NCBI GenBank assembly: GCA_017163975.1
Contig: JAFFSR010000082.1
Location: 1,167,001 to 1,231,000, forward strand
Length of the DNA stretch: 64,000 nt
Origin: Anastatus disparis
Lineage: Eukaryota > Arthropoda > Insecta > Hymenoptera > Eupelmidae
Direction: 5' to 3'
The notes under the pieces were generated by a model, which was given only the letters and a program-made list of their open reading frames with translations, was not told where the DNA came from and searched no databases. Below, in pieces: positions 8,449 through 19,736 of the stretch (its first letter is position 1; each line of letters begins with the position of its first letter). The position numbers were made by a program, and so were the translations under genes.

Positions 8449-8854
8449 TATTCATTATTTTATTTTTTTAATATTTTCACTTTTATAAACTCTTACAATT
8501 GATACAGTTTAACATAAAATTGTTTTCTTGAATAATTAGAAAAATTAAGGATTTGTTGGCTAACAGATCCTTAAGTCAGTACATGAACGTACTGAATTAT
8601 TAACCAACCGTTAACTAATGAACTCATCTTTTTGTGACGTAATTAGCACTAATTTTAAGCAAGAGTTGGTTGAACTGTTGGCCAAGTCGCTGCGATTTGA
8701 ACAACTGATGGCTAACTGTTGGTTAACATTTCTACCAGGGTATGTCTAAAAAATTTTTATTGTATTCAATTATAAAGTGGACCTGTAAAAACATTAATTG
8801 ATTACAGAATTTCAATAAGTTAAGTAAATAAATTAAATATTTAAATTAAGAAAC

Positions 8855-8955
8855 GACGCCTCTTTTTAGTTTTAAATGAAATGACGCCTTTCTTCAACTC
8901 TAAATGAAAGGGCGCCTTTCTACAAGCAAAAATAAAATGATACCTTTTTCCCCGT
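8855..8955. repeat. Three degenerate 35-bp tandem units
   Basis: GACGCCTCTTTTTAG, GACGCCTTTCTTCAAC, GGCGCCTTTCTACAAG each follow AAATGAAA. No coding or element boundary is seen. Confidence 0.55.
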
Positions 8956-9064
8956 GACCGTCGGATTACAATAATTTAACGTATAATTAAATAGTTATTG
9001 ATTATTAAAAAATTAATTATACCATTATAAGTGAGATACACAAAATTTTCCACCACATTACAGA

Positions 9065-9122
9065 GGGGGGGGGGGGTAGGGGTAGGTCAATAGTCTACGG
9101 ATGTAAACGCGATAGGGGGGGG
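9065..9122. other. G-run cluster
   Basis: A run of 13 G is followed by TAGGGGTAGG and, 40 bases on, a run of 8 G. Four G-runs in 58 bases could form a G-quadruplex; it may also be a sequencing-difficult mononucleotide tract. Confidence 0.6.
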
Positions 9123-9142
9123 TAAAAATCTGATAAATTGGT

Positions 9143-9178
9143 AACTCATGTGTTATGCACAACCCATAACACATGAGT
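9143..9178. repeat. Short perfect inverted repeat
   Basis: ACTCATGTGTTATG and CATAACACATGAGT pair perfectly around an 8-base loop (CACAACC plus C). Confidence 0.8.
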
Positions 9179-9382
9179 AGCAAACATATAGATTATCTAA
9201 TTATTTGCAAAAGCATAAATGAATTATTCTTTCATTAGGCTGCTTAAAAAGAAATTAGCTAATAGGTAAGACAATAGATGCATAAAAATATTAAAATTAT
9301 TAGAGTCGGTGTAAGCTTAAAAAATTTGGCTCAAATCTAAAAAAAATATGATAAAAAATATTTTTATAAATAGTTTTCTTAA

Positions 9383-9763
9383 GAAGGGGCCGAACTATCT
9401 GTCTTTGTCTAATAGCGTTTTTAATCATTTATGTAAACACTATCCGGTATAACAAGAAAAAAATAGCAGCCCCCGCTAGATATTAGTATGATAAGTAAAT
9501 TTTGTAATAACAAACAAATTTTTTTATTGCGTAGTTTTTGAGTAATTAGAGACCTACCAAAAAAAGATAGGTTATATTCTAGATGGCTAGTAGATCTCTA
9601 ATTAGTCAAAAACTATGCAGTAAAAAATTTGATTGTTATTACAAAATTTACTAATTATACTAATATCTAGCGGGGGCTGCTATTTTTTTCTTGTTATAAA
9701 GGATAGTGTTTATATAAATAATGAAAAACGCTATTAGACAGAGACAGATAGTTCGGCCCCTTC
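9383..9763. mobile_element. 381-bp TTAA foldback MITE, copy 1
   Basis: Inverted ends GAAGGGGCCGAACTATCTGT...ACAGATAGTTCGGCCCCTTC flanked by TTAA at 9379-9382 and 9764-9767. Nearly the whole element folds on itself (CAGCCCCCGCTAGATATTAG with CTAATATCTAGCGGGGGCTG). A second copy of exactly 381 bp is at 53206-53586. TTAA targeting points to piggyBac- or Kolobok-type mobilisation. Confidence 0.8.
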
Positions 9764-10025
9764 TTAATATTTCTTAATTTTTCATCAGGTATCTACGGCT
9801 TCCTTTGTTCACTTTCAAAATTCTATTTTAGATTTGAGGCAATTTTTTTAGGCTGGCGCCGACTCCAAAAACTCTACTATTTTTTTGTATATATTGTCTT
9901 ACCTATTAGCAAATTTCTTTATAAGCAGTCTAATAAAAAATAATTTGTTTGTGCTCTTGCAAATATTTAGATACTCTATATGTTTGCTACACAAGTGTTA
10001 GATGCGTAGTATGCTTATAATTTAA

Positions 10026-10404
10026 GAGGAGGTCACGTATCTCCATCCTTTTCTAATCGAAGAATTAAGTTTTTGCAAAAACTAATGACTTTATCAAAAA
10101 TGAAGAGAAAGCCCCATCGCGTATTAAAAAAAGCTATATTTTCTTTAATAAAAAAGAATTAATTTTATTGCTTCGTTCTCAAGAAAATTTTGAAAAACCA
10201 AATTGTCCACCCTAACCTCTATGTTTTAAGTTTTTCAAGGTTTTCTTGAAAACGAAGCGGGAAAATCAATTCTTTCTTATTAAAAAAAATATAGCTTTTT
10301 TTAATACGCGATGGGGCTTTCTCTTTATTTTTCGCTAAAATTATTAGTTTTCGTGAAAAAATCAGTTCGTCAATTAGAAAAGGACAGAAAAAGTCGACCT
10401 GCTC
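10026..10404. mobile_element. 379-bp TTAA foldback MITE (GAG-AGGTC family), copy 1
   Basis: Ends GAGGAGGTCACGTATC and AAAGTCGACCTGCTC, flanked by TTAA at 10022-10025 and 10405-10408. Inner arms pair through CCCCATCGCGTATTAAAAAA. The related sequence near 52062 (TATCCTTAGAAATTAT) lacks it, so that is an empty-site equivalent. Copy 2 is at 15283-15663. Confidence 0.8.
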
Positions 10405-10469
10405 TTAAAGGATAATATATTATTTGTTATTTTTAGTGCAATGTTTTTAAAGTCGGGTTATTTTGTTAA

Positions 10470-11130
10470 AAATTTTATAAGTACTGTCGATACTGTATTA
10501 TTAGTAGTAATACCTTAACCATGTGTAAGTGACCACTATAGTCTATTTTTATTTCTATTTTATCTATTTATAACTTTTTATATATATATAATATTTGTCT
10601 AAGTCATTTTTCTTCACGACATATGTTAACCACAGTAAATATTTTTTTCCATCCAATGTTGTCACTTTAAAACTCTTGACTATACAATATTATTAACAAA
10701 CAGAATTAAAACAATAATATTATCAAAATGAAAAATTTTAATACGAAAAAATTAAAAAAGAAACTTTTTTCACAAAAATATACTAAATATTTTTCAATAA
10801 GTAGCATTTCATTTTCGTCCTTATATAAAATTTTGTTAAAATCGCTTGATCGGTTAGATCCCTTAGGAATAATCTATCATGAAGCTACTAAAGGATTAAA
10901 AGCAACACTTCCTATTGAATATTTCTTTATTGTTGTTTTGCACTATTGTATTAAGAATTATCGTTTATGCTAACTTTAAATGAAAAATAAAGATTTATAT
11001 ATCTATGTATATGTATTAACAGTGAAATTGATGGCAAAATCAAACTTTATTCATTTAATCTGATTATTCAAATATATATGATTATGACAAAAAAAAGATT
11101 TGATAAATACTTGTATTTTTTTAAAATAAA
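10470..11130. other. AT-rich gap with one unrecognised small ORF
   Basis: Mostly A+T-rich. An ATG at 10728 opens an 81-codon frame (MKNFNTKKLKKKLFSQKY..., ending NYRLC). It has no recognisable motif and could be chance in this composition. I do not call it as a gene. Confidence 0.3.
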
Positions 11131-11390
11131 TTTAGCATGCAAACCAAGAAAGGCACATGAGTGTTGCTCACAAAAAATGTTGCTTCGCAACTTGCGTGTT
11201 AGTTGGCCCTCACAAGCTGCCGTAAGTCCGGCGAGTTCACTTGTAGCTCACATGGAACGCACAAGGGTACTCACAACTTACACGGCATATTCCATGCGCG
11301 TTCGGATCTTGACTACGACATGTTTCTTTATAAATACGATTCTTACATTGACTATCAAATCATCAAAGAAACATGTAATAATCTAGATGG
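11130..11390. other. GC-richer island, unidentified
   Basis: About 250 bases with balanced composition (GCACATGAGTGTTGCTCAC..., TGCCGTAAGTCCGGCGAG..., CATGCGCGTTCGGATC) stand out from AT-rich flanks. Two frames are open through it, but neither gives a protein I recognise. It may be a decayed exon or element. Confidence 0.35.
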
Positions 11391-11414
11391 GTATACCCTA
11401 TTCAAAAATTCAAT

Positions 11415-11595
11415 TTGTTTAATTTGTTCGTATTTAATTAATTTTTTTTTTTTAGTTATTACTTTTTCTATTCTTAATATAAATTTATACTCTTATTTTT
11501 TAAATTTTGAGGTTGGCTTTATTTTCTTTTTAAATAATTCTTGAATTTTTATTTAAAAAGTATATAAATGTTTATTTAAATTTTTAATCATGAAA
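11415..11595 (+). repeat. Dispersed repeat, copy at 27290-27450
   Basis: TTGGCTTTATTTTCTTTTTAAATAATTCTTGAATTTTTATTTAAAAAG and flanks recur in the same orientation near 27365-27420. Both are T-rich with no ORF. (Compared in segments; identity is high over about 120 bases.). Confidence 0.55.
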
Positions 11596-11654
11596 AAAAT
11601 TTAATATAAATTAAAAAGTTTTTCAATAATTATAAATTATTAATTAAACTTTTT

Positions 11655-11835
11655 ATAAAGTCACTTTATCATTAATATTTTTGAAGAAGCAATTTTACTA
11701 TTAACCTTTTTGGAGAATCAACTTTATTATTACCCTATTTTTGGAGAAGCGACTTTATTTTTAAAGAATCTATTTGATTATTGATCTTTTTGGACCATTT
11801 AAACCAACTTTATTATTAACCTTTTTTGGGAGTAG
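11655..11835. repeat. Degenerate 40-bp tandem repeat
   Basis: Units with TTTTTGGAGAAGC/TCAACTTTATTATTA recur four to five times at about 40-50 base spacing. Confidence 0.5.
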
Positions 11836-12455
11836 TGAGTTTGAAATGAACCTTTTCTCGAACATGAAGTGGTTAGAGATTCATTAAAAGATATTTCATT
11901 TTAATTTTATATTACTTTAAATATAAAATAATATAGATTTCGATTTTATTATAAGTACAATATCACTCTACTACAGTAAAATTTTAGTTTTCAATATTTT
12001 GTTTTAGTATTTGAAATTTTAAAAGGAAACTTTATTAAAATTCTAATAATTTAAATTAATGTATTAATAAAATGTTTCGTTTTAATGTAAAATATTTAGT
12101 ATAATGTAGCGTTTGTACAAATATAGTATTTTACTATAGCCATTGCGTAACGAAGCGCAATGTCTATTTACACCTCTTCCTTGAATATAATATATCGTAA
12201 TTTGCAATATTTTTGTATATATAAAGAAATAATAAAATTATTAATTTTTGAAAATTAAATTTTTTTTTTATACTATTAGGAACAAAAAATTTTTGGAATT
12301 ATTCTATGATAAATAAATATTTTTTAAGCTCATTCATTAATCTTGATAAAAAACATTATTTTTATTCAAAGAAAAAATGTTTGAATATATAAAATCAACT
12401 GAATCAATTACATTCAATTGACTATGTGAAAATGTGTAAAAAAATTATTCAAGCA
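11836..12455. other. AT-rich gap with one GC hairpin
   Basis: Little structure apart from CATTGCG(TAACGAAG)CGCAATG at about 12140-12162, which resembles the terminal hairpin of a Helitron, although no CTAG end follows. Confidence 0.35.
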
Positions 12456-13059
12456 TTAACATACAAATTGGAAGTGTATGAGAACTTTGAAATAATAAAT
12501 AAAGTTACAAAATGATTTGCAAATGACTGTAAATTGGCTCATTGAAAAGATATACATTGTTATAGAAATAGGCATAAATATCCTTGCATTTAATCCATCT
12601 GCCAATTTTTGCTTATCATCTTGCAAGTTTTTCAGTCTTTCTTCAGCCGTTATTGCTTCTCTCACAGCTACCCTCTTATCTATATTTGCATCAGATAATT
12701 TTTTTTTTCTTCCAAAGAGCTAATTGTGCCTGTTTAGCAGTTTGTCGATCCTCTGCTGCATTTTCTCTGATAACTCTTAGCTGTTGCTCTAAACTCTCAA
12801 TTTGTTGTTCAAGGCTTGAATATATTATACTATCTTCAATCGTTATACCCAAACGATGATTCAAGGATGGACGAGATTGGCCAGTTTTTAAACTTGCATT
12901 TTCAGCTTCTACCCTGGTAACACAATCTGTTGCAAGCACGATTGTGCAGAACTTGCGTAGTCTGTTTCTACATTTTAATGCATATCTGCTGAAATTTAAT
13001 TGCGACTGAAACGTGTGTCAGATTTGTAACAGATTACCAGTTGAAACGTGCGATTCTAA

Positions 13060-13475
13060 GATAAGAATAAACACGCAAACTTGCAGCAGAATCGAAGCAG
13101 TCTTCCGTAAGAATCTTGCAGTAGCACTTTACCCCAAAATTACATAAGAATGACATAAGTTGAGCGCAATTGTATGACGAGAATAAACACGTGGACTTGC
13201 AGCAGAATCGAATCAGTTTTCCGTAAGAATCTTGCAGCAGCACTTTACCCCAGAATTACGTAAGAATGACATAAGTTGAGCGCAATTATATGACGAGAAT
13301 AAACACACAAACTTGCAGCAGAATCGAAACAGTCTTCCGTAAGAATCTTGCAGCAGTACTTTACCCCAGAATTACATAAGAATGACATAAGTTGAGCGCA
13401 ATTGTATGACGAAAATAAACACGTAAACTTGCAGCAGAATCGAAGCAGTCTTCCATAAGAATCTTGCAGCAGCAC
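13060..13475. repeat. 116-bp tandem array, left arm
   Basis: About 3.6 units, each with ACTTGCAGCAGAATCGAA, CCGTAAGAATCTTGCAG and AAGTTGAGCGCAATT at an exact 116-base period. Confidence 0.9.
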
Positions 13476-14089
13476 AGTTTATAGAATTTCAAAGTTAATC
13501 AATAGTTCCAAAAATTGAAGTTACTTTATAGAATAAAGATAATACATTGCATTTTAATAAAAAATTTTCATTGTGAATATTATTAACATCTAACTAACGA
13601 GAACATGTTCATAAGAGTTGTTGACAGATTTTAAGAAAGCAAATGTTGAATTTAAAAATTATAATTTATAATTTAATGAAAATATAATAATTTATAATTG
13701 CGATACATTAAATGTATTTCTTTAAACTCTACGTGTTCTTACTACCGATGCCTACACCTATGGGTACATATTGGCTAAAAGAAAAAATGAAGGAACGCAA
13801 AAAACAATTGACATATATACACAAAGGGGTGGGCGCTGATGTTATAGTATAAAATTATATACATGTAGACATTGGGGAGAAGAGAGAAGACCATTGCAGC
13901 CAACTGTAAAATATAAAAAACGTAGATAAAAAATTTTTATAATATCTAAGAAAAGTTTTAAATAGATTCCTATCAGTAAAAGATGATAAATATTTTGGTT
14001 CTACATTCATACGTAATTCTGTAGTAAAGTTTTGTCGCAAGATTCTTATGCGAGATAGCTTCAAGTATGCTGTATACTCGCGTGATTAT

Positions 14090-14560
14090 TCTTATAATAA
14101 GATTGCATTTAACTTTTGTCCTTCTGATGTAATTTTAGCGCAAATCTGCTGCAAGATTCTCACATAAAACTGCTTTGATTCTACTGTACATTTGCGTGTT
14201 TATTCTTGTCATATAATTGCACTTAACTTTTGTCATATTTATGTAATTCTAGGGTAAAGTGCTGCTGCAAGATTCTTACGGAAGACTGCTTCGATTCTGC
14301 TGCAAGTTTACGTGCTTATTTTCGTCATACAATTGCGCTCAACTTATGTCATTCTTATGTAATTCTGGGGTAAAGTACTGCTGCAAGATTCTTACGGAAG
14401 ACTGCTTCGATTCTGCTGCAAGTTTGCGTGTTTATTCTCGTCATATAATTGCGCTCAACTTATGTCATTCTTATGTAAATCTTAGGTAAAGTGCTGCTGC
14501 AAGTTTCTGATGCAAGACTGTTTCGATTCTGTTATATGCTTGTGTACTTATTACGATTCG
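14090..14560. repeat. 116-bp tandem array, right arm (inverted)
   Basis: The same unit in reverse orientation, three well-kept copies with CTGCTGCAAGATTCTTACGG at 116-base steps plus decayed outer copies. It makes the transposon a long interrupted palindrome. Confidence 0.9.
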
Positions 14561-15282
14561 CAGAATCGCACTTGACACTTTGCAATTCTTACGTAATTGT
14601 GCTACAAAACTTTGTCGGGAATTATTTACTCAATTTTGTTGCTAGTGTCTGTAATAAGTTTTTTCTGCAAGTTTACTGCAAAATATCTTCAAGATTCTGC
14701 GCATTCTTTCCGTTCCATAGATTGCACTTTCTCTCTGCCAGAAACGTGCAATTTTGTTGCACTTATCTGCTGTAATTTTTTTTCATAAAAAACCATATGA
14801 AATGCGGAAACAGACAGCACATGTTCTGCTGCAATTTTTTGATTTTCAAGAAAATTGCAGCAAAATTGCAGCAAAATTGTGTTGACCATGTTACCAGGGT
14901 AGCTTAGCCGCACTTTTTTTAAAACGATGCAAGAGTTCTTCAAGATCTCCTACTTTGCGACCTTGTTCATCTAAAAAATTGCTCATATGTTTATTTTATA
15001 ATAATCTTATATATACATCCAGTTTGAGTATTATTTCTATTACATTTGTACATCATAAAAAAAAATAAAAAAATAAAATATCTATTATCTTTGTAAATAT
15101 AAAGAGCTTAATTTGATCAATATAAAAAAACAGTAACGGAAATGAAAATAGTTGAACATTTAACTAAATATTTAAAATAATCATAGTATATATAAAAATT
15201 TATAGTAGTATATGATAATTATTATATTCAATATGGGAATTGCATATTATAATAATCTTTTTTATGCAAATTTAAAACTTAA

Positions 15283-15663
15283 GAGCGGGTCGTATATTTC
15301 TGTCCTTTTCTAATCAAAGAATTTATTTTTTTGCAAAAACTAATAATTGTAGCAAAAAATAAGGAGATAGCCCCATCTTGTATCATAAAAAGCAATATTC
15401 TCTTTGATGAGGAAAAATTATTTTTATCGATTCGTTTTGAAGAAAACCTTGAAAAACTTAAAAAATATTAGTTAGGATGGACAATTCAGTTTTTCAAGGG
15501 TTTCTTAAAAACGAAGCGATAAAAATAATTTTTCTTTATATAAGAGAATCTGTCTTTTTATTATACGAGATGGAGCTTTCTTTTTATTTTTAGCTACAAT
15601 TATTAATTTTTGTGAAAAAATCAATTTTTTGATTAGATGAGGACAGATATACTCGACCTCCTC
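15283..15663. mobile_element. 381-bp TTAA foldback MITE (GAG-AGGTC family), copy 2
   Basis: Ends GAGCGGGTCGTATATTTCTG and CAGATATACTCGACCTCCTC, flanked by TTAA at 15279-15282 and 15664-15667. Inner arms pair as in the 10026-10404 copy (GTTTTGAAGAAAACC..., AAACGAAGCGATAAAAATAA). Confidence 0.8.
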
Positions 15664-15667
15664 TTAA

Positions 15668-16344
15668 CTCAATAATAGCCAAAAATATAATTAATATTTT
15701 TTTTCATAGTTTTTTAAAAATATTAAAATAATGCACAGTGCATATGTGAGTTATGATTGCAGTTCTAAACTATAGTTCAGTCGATGTTTTTCTTGAAACT
15801 CTGAATCATAAATTATTTGAAAATTGATAATTTTACTGTAAAGATGTTGAAATATTAGAATTTAGCTTTTCAGTATATCTACCAGCAATTTCAATTAATC
15901 AATGACGGGAAATATTCATAAGACTATTCTACACTTTAGGTCTAGCAGCGTGATGACATGGCTTTTATTTGTAAACTTATTTGCGATTTGCCTACGTTCC
16001 CCTAGTCAGAAATTTACAAGAAAAAATTTTGATGAAAAGAGCTTATTCAAATAATATAACCTCTGGTTCTACTTGTCACACAAAAAAATCAAAAAAAGTA
16101 AATTAAAGTGGATAAAATATTATTCTATTTTTATTCTCTTTTAAAATTTGTAAAAATTCAAATGAAAAAAAATTATTTTAATTGTATATTTTTCAATAGT
16201 TACTAAAAAATTTAAACAGAAATAAAGAGATTTAAAAAAAATTAAAAATTCAACTTTGATGATATTTTTGTTCTGATACTTTTTAATAAAGACATAAACA
16301 ATTTTTTTTTTTTTTTCTAAAAAGATTAATATATAAAGGATATT
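15668..16344. other. AT-rich gap, nothing recognised
   Basis: No supported gene, repeat or structure. Confidence 0.4.
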
Positions 16345-16680
16345 GTCCTCCATATGTTAACCTTTTTCATATGGTGATGTCGAGGGAGCCTCACCTGGTT
16401 CCCGTTCAACACATCACATCAGGCTAGACTGTCTGACCCACCATACCAAAAACTTTGACTACCAATGGATGGTCAGCCACTTTTGTGACCAGCAATCAAC
16501 CGATATCTAATGAGGTCGGATTTTTCAAGAATCACGATATAAATTGCACATACACTAATTTTCTTTCAAAAAAACATAGAGATATCTGGCCAGGATTCGA
16601 ATCCATGCCCTCCACGTTGAAGGCAAGAGCTCTATTCATTACGCTACCGTGCTCTCTCTGCTACCGCGCTCTCTCAAAGT
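16345..16680 (-). mobile_element. tRNA-derived SINE
   Basis: On the minus strand the head (about 16560-16680) reads GTAGCGTAATGAATAGAGC, an A-box-like D-arm, then CTTCAACGTGGAGGGCATGG and ATTCGAATCCTGGCC, a B-box with the TTCGAATCC core. The body continues for about 220 bases to GACATCACCATATGAAAAAG and TTAACATATGG. A pol III promoter plus unrelated body is the SINE layout. The tRNA parent is not clear because the anticodon arm is altered. Confidence 0.7.
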
Positions 16681-16689
16681 TATAAACTA

Positions 16690-17255
16690 TTGAAACATCT
16701 AAAGTGAAAATTTTATTAACAGTTGCGTTTGACATATTATTATATACATTATCATCATTTTCCTAGAAATAAATTTTAGTTTTTTGAAGAAATTTGAAAA
16801 AAAAAATTTGAATCCTTTGATTAATTTTAATTCGAATTTGATCGTTTACATGCTTAACGATATATACGATCACTTGTAACTTTATTGAAAGGTCTCGTAA
16901 CAGAAAAAACATCTGTAATGGTTATTAGATTTTTGAAAATCTTTTCGGTTTCCGTTTGTATTTTTTCCTAATCATTAATTTAAAAAAAAAATAAAAAGTT
17001 AGTATTTTGTATCTAATTTAATTTTTATTTATGATATTTCTTGCGCGACTATCAGAGACAATACTGCTTGAAGGAGCGCTATATATGGGTCAAATTCAAA
17101 AAATTGAAAATAGATGTTCATACATAATAACTTTCTATGTAAATAATATGCACGTATCTAAACCCAAGACTTAGCTAGTAACAATCCCAATCAACTTGTT
17201 CAACCATTAAAACTTTAATTAAATGACTAATCTAAGGTAATAAATAAGAAAATTA
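16690..17255. other. AT-rich gap, nothing recognised
   Basis: No supported gene or element. Confidence 0.4.
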
Positions 17256-17850
17256 AACAAAAATGTTCTTGTGGCACGCGTCTGGAGCGTACAAGTATTT
17301 TGTTTTTAAAATAAAAAGTATATAAATACATAGTTATTAAAATGTTACTGTAATGATTTTTATAGATTTTTAAATAAAGAATCTAGTGGTGCTGTGTAGA
17401 AACACAGTAAAATAATGAAAAGTATTCAAAACTAACGTCAAAGTTACGACAATTTTCTTGTCCTCGTGTCACACTTTTGATAGTTTATCGTGAAAATCAT
17501 TTAAGAAGTCAAATAATTAGAGCTAAATATCGTCAAATATAAAAATTAATATTTATTTTAGTAAAGGTTTTATATATGGTGAGAAAATATATTTAAATCA
17601 AACCATAAAAAACGTACCTTTTCTAATGTCTTCGTGTAACGCTAATTTTCTTAACGAAAAAAAAATCTAATCAGGATTTGGACTACGGGAAAAGAAAGTA
17701 GGCTTTAAGAACTTTAAATTGACTGTGAAATATATTTGTTATTGCATATATTACTCGCTAAGTAATCACTTTGAATGTATACAAAAGAAAAAGAAATGTC
17801 TTAGTGTCACGCTTTATAAGTTTATTTACATTTACACATGTTATATTTCC
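17256..17850. repeat. Very degenerate ~175-bp tandem units
   Basis: Four blocks with the pattern TGTYYTNGTGNCACGCNT (near 17266, 17459, 17624 and 17798) are 165-195 bases apart, each followed by TTTAT/TTTTCTT and AT-rich spacer. This suggests an old tandem array. Confidence 0.4.
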
Positions 17851-18385
17851 AAAATAGTGGTTTGTGAACTTTTAACGGTTTCCAAAACTCAAAATATTTT
17901 CATTGTAAAGAAATAATTATTAAAACCAGTTTATGTGTGATTGTAGAACAGTGAACATGAATTGTATTTATATTTTGTATTTATTAAAAAAAATTTTCTG
18001 TTGATAAAAAATTAATAAGTCCTACGTAAAAATGGCTAACACAAAGAAAAAAAAAGTGACCCGAGAAGATGAAGAACCAAAAAAAGAAATAATTCAAACT
18101 GCTAAAGAACAAAAAAAAGAAATTAATAGAGAAAGACAACAAAAACTTTATCGAGCAAAAATGTCTGAAAAATATTTAAAACAAAAAAATTAATTACAGC
18201 GGTTAAGTTATAAGGCACGTATGCAAAATTTAACAGAAGATGAGAAAAAAGATATTCGTAAGCGATGGAGTGATAATAAATGGCGTCAAAGGCGAGAGCT
18301 GTGTTGCAAGTAATACTAGAAAAGATACAAGTCAAAAAGCTATTAAACGAAAAAAAGGTAAGAAAGGGCGATTGAAAGTTTATAG

Positions 18386-19725
18386 TGTAACGTTTTTATT
18401 TCCCGCGGGTGGGAAATATTACTTCTTCACCTCCTGTTGCCAGACGCTTCAGTGAGTCACCAGGGTTCGAGGCAGGAGGTCGGTTAGGACGGACGGTGGA
18501 AAGATAAAGGATAGTAAACGGGTTGACACGTTTGTTTATGCTAGGGAGTACCAGAGCTTTATTGTACTCTAAACTCATATCTTACAACGACGTATAACAA
18601 TAATAATAAAAAGTAATAAACCAACCTAAATTATATAAATCAAAATAACTAACCTAATATATGTACGCGAGATACAAAGAAATAAAGATTGAATTTAATA
18701 TAAACCACTTGACGGCTTATGCGCCTCTTGTCGGCGACGAAAATAAATGAAATCAAAAGTAATAGAAATAAACTTTATCTTTAATAATAAGTCAAATTAG
18801 ACTGTCGGCGGTTAACGGCCTGGACGATTCTAATAAACAAACAAAGTTATAATAATTATAATAATAATAGACTATTCTATATAACGGTGAGTGGACTACA
18901 CCCTTAATGCGGTGACACGGAATATGGCTGAAGGCCTACGATTCTCTAATGCGCGACAGATGCACATGGGTAGAGTAATCTTAGCTTGCCTTTTTCCGGC
19001 GGCGGCAATAGGTGAGAAGCACCCTTAAAGCTAACTTAATGTTACGGTTATAATGGTGGAAAAACACCTTGAAGCCACTATGAACTTAGCTTAGACAAAG
19101 TGTCTTATATACAGGTCGGTGCGGCGGCTTGGCGGTATATAACGGTTCAGTGTAAATCAACCTTAATATCAAATGTTAATTAATAATGAATTAATAAAGT
19201 TACTATTTACAAAAACGGCCGGTACGGCAGTTCGGCGGTATAAACTAATACAATTTTATGTTACGTTAAACTAATCTATTATATACAGTGCGGTCGGTAC
19301 GGCGGTACAGCGATACGGCGGTGCAGAAGTGCAATGGCGGTTCTCTCGGTCGCATTTTATCTAAGCCAGCGAGCGCACTCGGCGAAGATTAATTGCGGCT
19401 CGACTTGCTTCCAATGGTTTGATACATTAGAGCGAGCGAGAGAGTGGCTTTTCTTATAAGGCATGGGAGCCCCATATAAGAAAGCCAGTACTGTATACTG
19501 CTTTCTCTCTCTAGGCCAGCGAGCGCACTCGGCTGAGAGAGAGGGAGAGCACAGTACCCAATGCCTCGACTCTTCGCTGAGCCTTAGCTCTTACATCTCC
19601 TCGAGCTCGCTGTTCCTCTTGCGGAAGCAGCAAAAACTGACGGCACCTGGCGGTTGAGCCTGTTACTATCGTGCCTCGCGAGAGATTTTAATATCCTGTC
19701 TGCACGATTATGAATAATCGTTGCA
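18386..19725 (-). repeat. 3' LTR (1,340 bp)
   Basis: Direct repeat of 22039-23378. On the minus strand AATAAA (18558-18563) lies near the 3' end. A palindrome at about 19446-19486 (GGCTTTTCTTATAAGG.../...CCATATAAGAAAGCC) puts a TATA-like motif on both strands. Confidence 0.9.
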
Positions 19726-19736
19726 CACCCCCCTTA
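19726..19736 (-). other. Polypurine tract
   Basis: Minus strand GTAAGGGGGGTG directly precedes the 3' LTR, as expected for plus-strand priming. Confidence 0.7.

Larger units (their letters stand above)
5542..8740. mobile_element. TA-flanked DNA transposon, CCCTGGTA-ended, with nested insertions
   Basis: Left end CCTTGGTAGAAAAT and right end CATTTCTACCAGGG are inverted, each flanked by TA (5540-5541 and 8741-8742). Subterminal sequences also pair (AACCAACAGTTAGC motifs on both sides). The element shares its end type with the 12912-14899 element. It holds a broken ORF at 6040-6520 and was later hit by two Helitron-like elements. Because of these the present length (3.2 kb) overstates the original. 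Confidence 0.65.
9180..10470. repeat. Foldback repeat element hosting two MITEs
   Basis: Left arm from 9180 (GCAAACATATAGATTATCTA...) pairs with the right arm ending near 10000 (...TAGATACTCTATATGTTTGC), through TTAGCTAATAGGTAAGACAAT and GAGTCGGTGTAAGC/GGCGCCGACTCC. A diverged copy lies at 51480-52127 and continues at 59157, which gives empty-site versions for the insertions at 10026-10404 here and at 52128-59156 there. No ORF is seen. The superfamily is unknown. Confidence 0.6.
12912..14899. mobile_element. 1,988-bp TA-flanked transposon with 116-bp subterminal arrays
   Basis: Ends CCCTGGTAACAC and CATGTTACCAGGG are inverted and flanked by TA (12910-12911, 14900-14901). Each side carries a tandem array of a 116-bp unit: four unit marks at 13079, 13195, 13311 and 13427, and in reverse at 14262, 14378 and 14494. 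The centre (13500-14050) is AT-rich without a transposase, so it is non-autonomous. The end type matches the 5542-8740 element. Confidence 0.8.
12456..14986 (-). pseudogene. Coiled-coil protein gene split by a transposon
   Basis: ATG at 14984-14986 starts MSNFLDEQGRKVGDLEELLH and the frame runs to the transposon at 14899. Beyond the transposon the frame resumes as EAENASLKTGQSRPSLNHRL, then a heptad-like region (SSLEQQIESLEQQLRVIREN) and TAKQAQLALWKKKK. Removing the element and one TA joins the two halves perfectly in frame (AAK-L-EAEN). A one-base indel in an A-run near 12705 then shifts the frame; it continues SDANIDKRVAVREAITAEER up to about 12560. The product would be an all-helical, charged coiled-coil protein of at least 150 residues. 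I do not recognise the family. The gene must have been coding when the insertion happened or shortly before, since the frame is otherwise well kept. Confidence 0.65.

Noticed and set aside
10728..10973. 81-codon ORF with ATG
   Set aside because: Lys/Phe/Ile-rich as expected from the local composition; no motif, promoter or homologue that I can recall.
11078..11544. Overlapping 102- and 113-codon ORFs
   Set aside because: They overlap in two frames and neither has a known motif. The region was kept only as an unidentified GC-richer island.
13034..14489. Repeated ORFs starting MLLQDSYGRLLRFCC on both strands
   Set aside because: They arise from the 116-bp tandem unit; the same peptide on opposite strands reflects the inverted arrays.
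16560..16680. Stand-alone tRNA gene on the minus strand
   Set aside because: The A- and B-box-like parts are followed by about 220 bases of unrelated body, and no full cloverleaf can be drawn.
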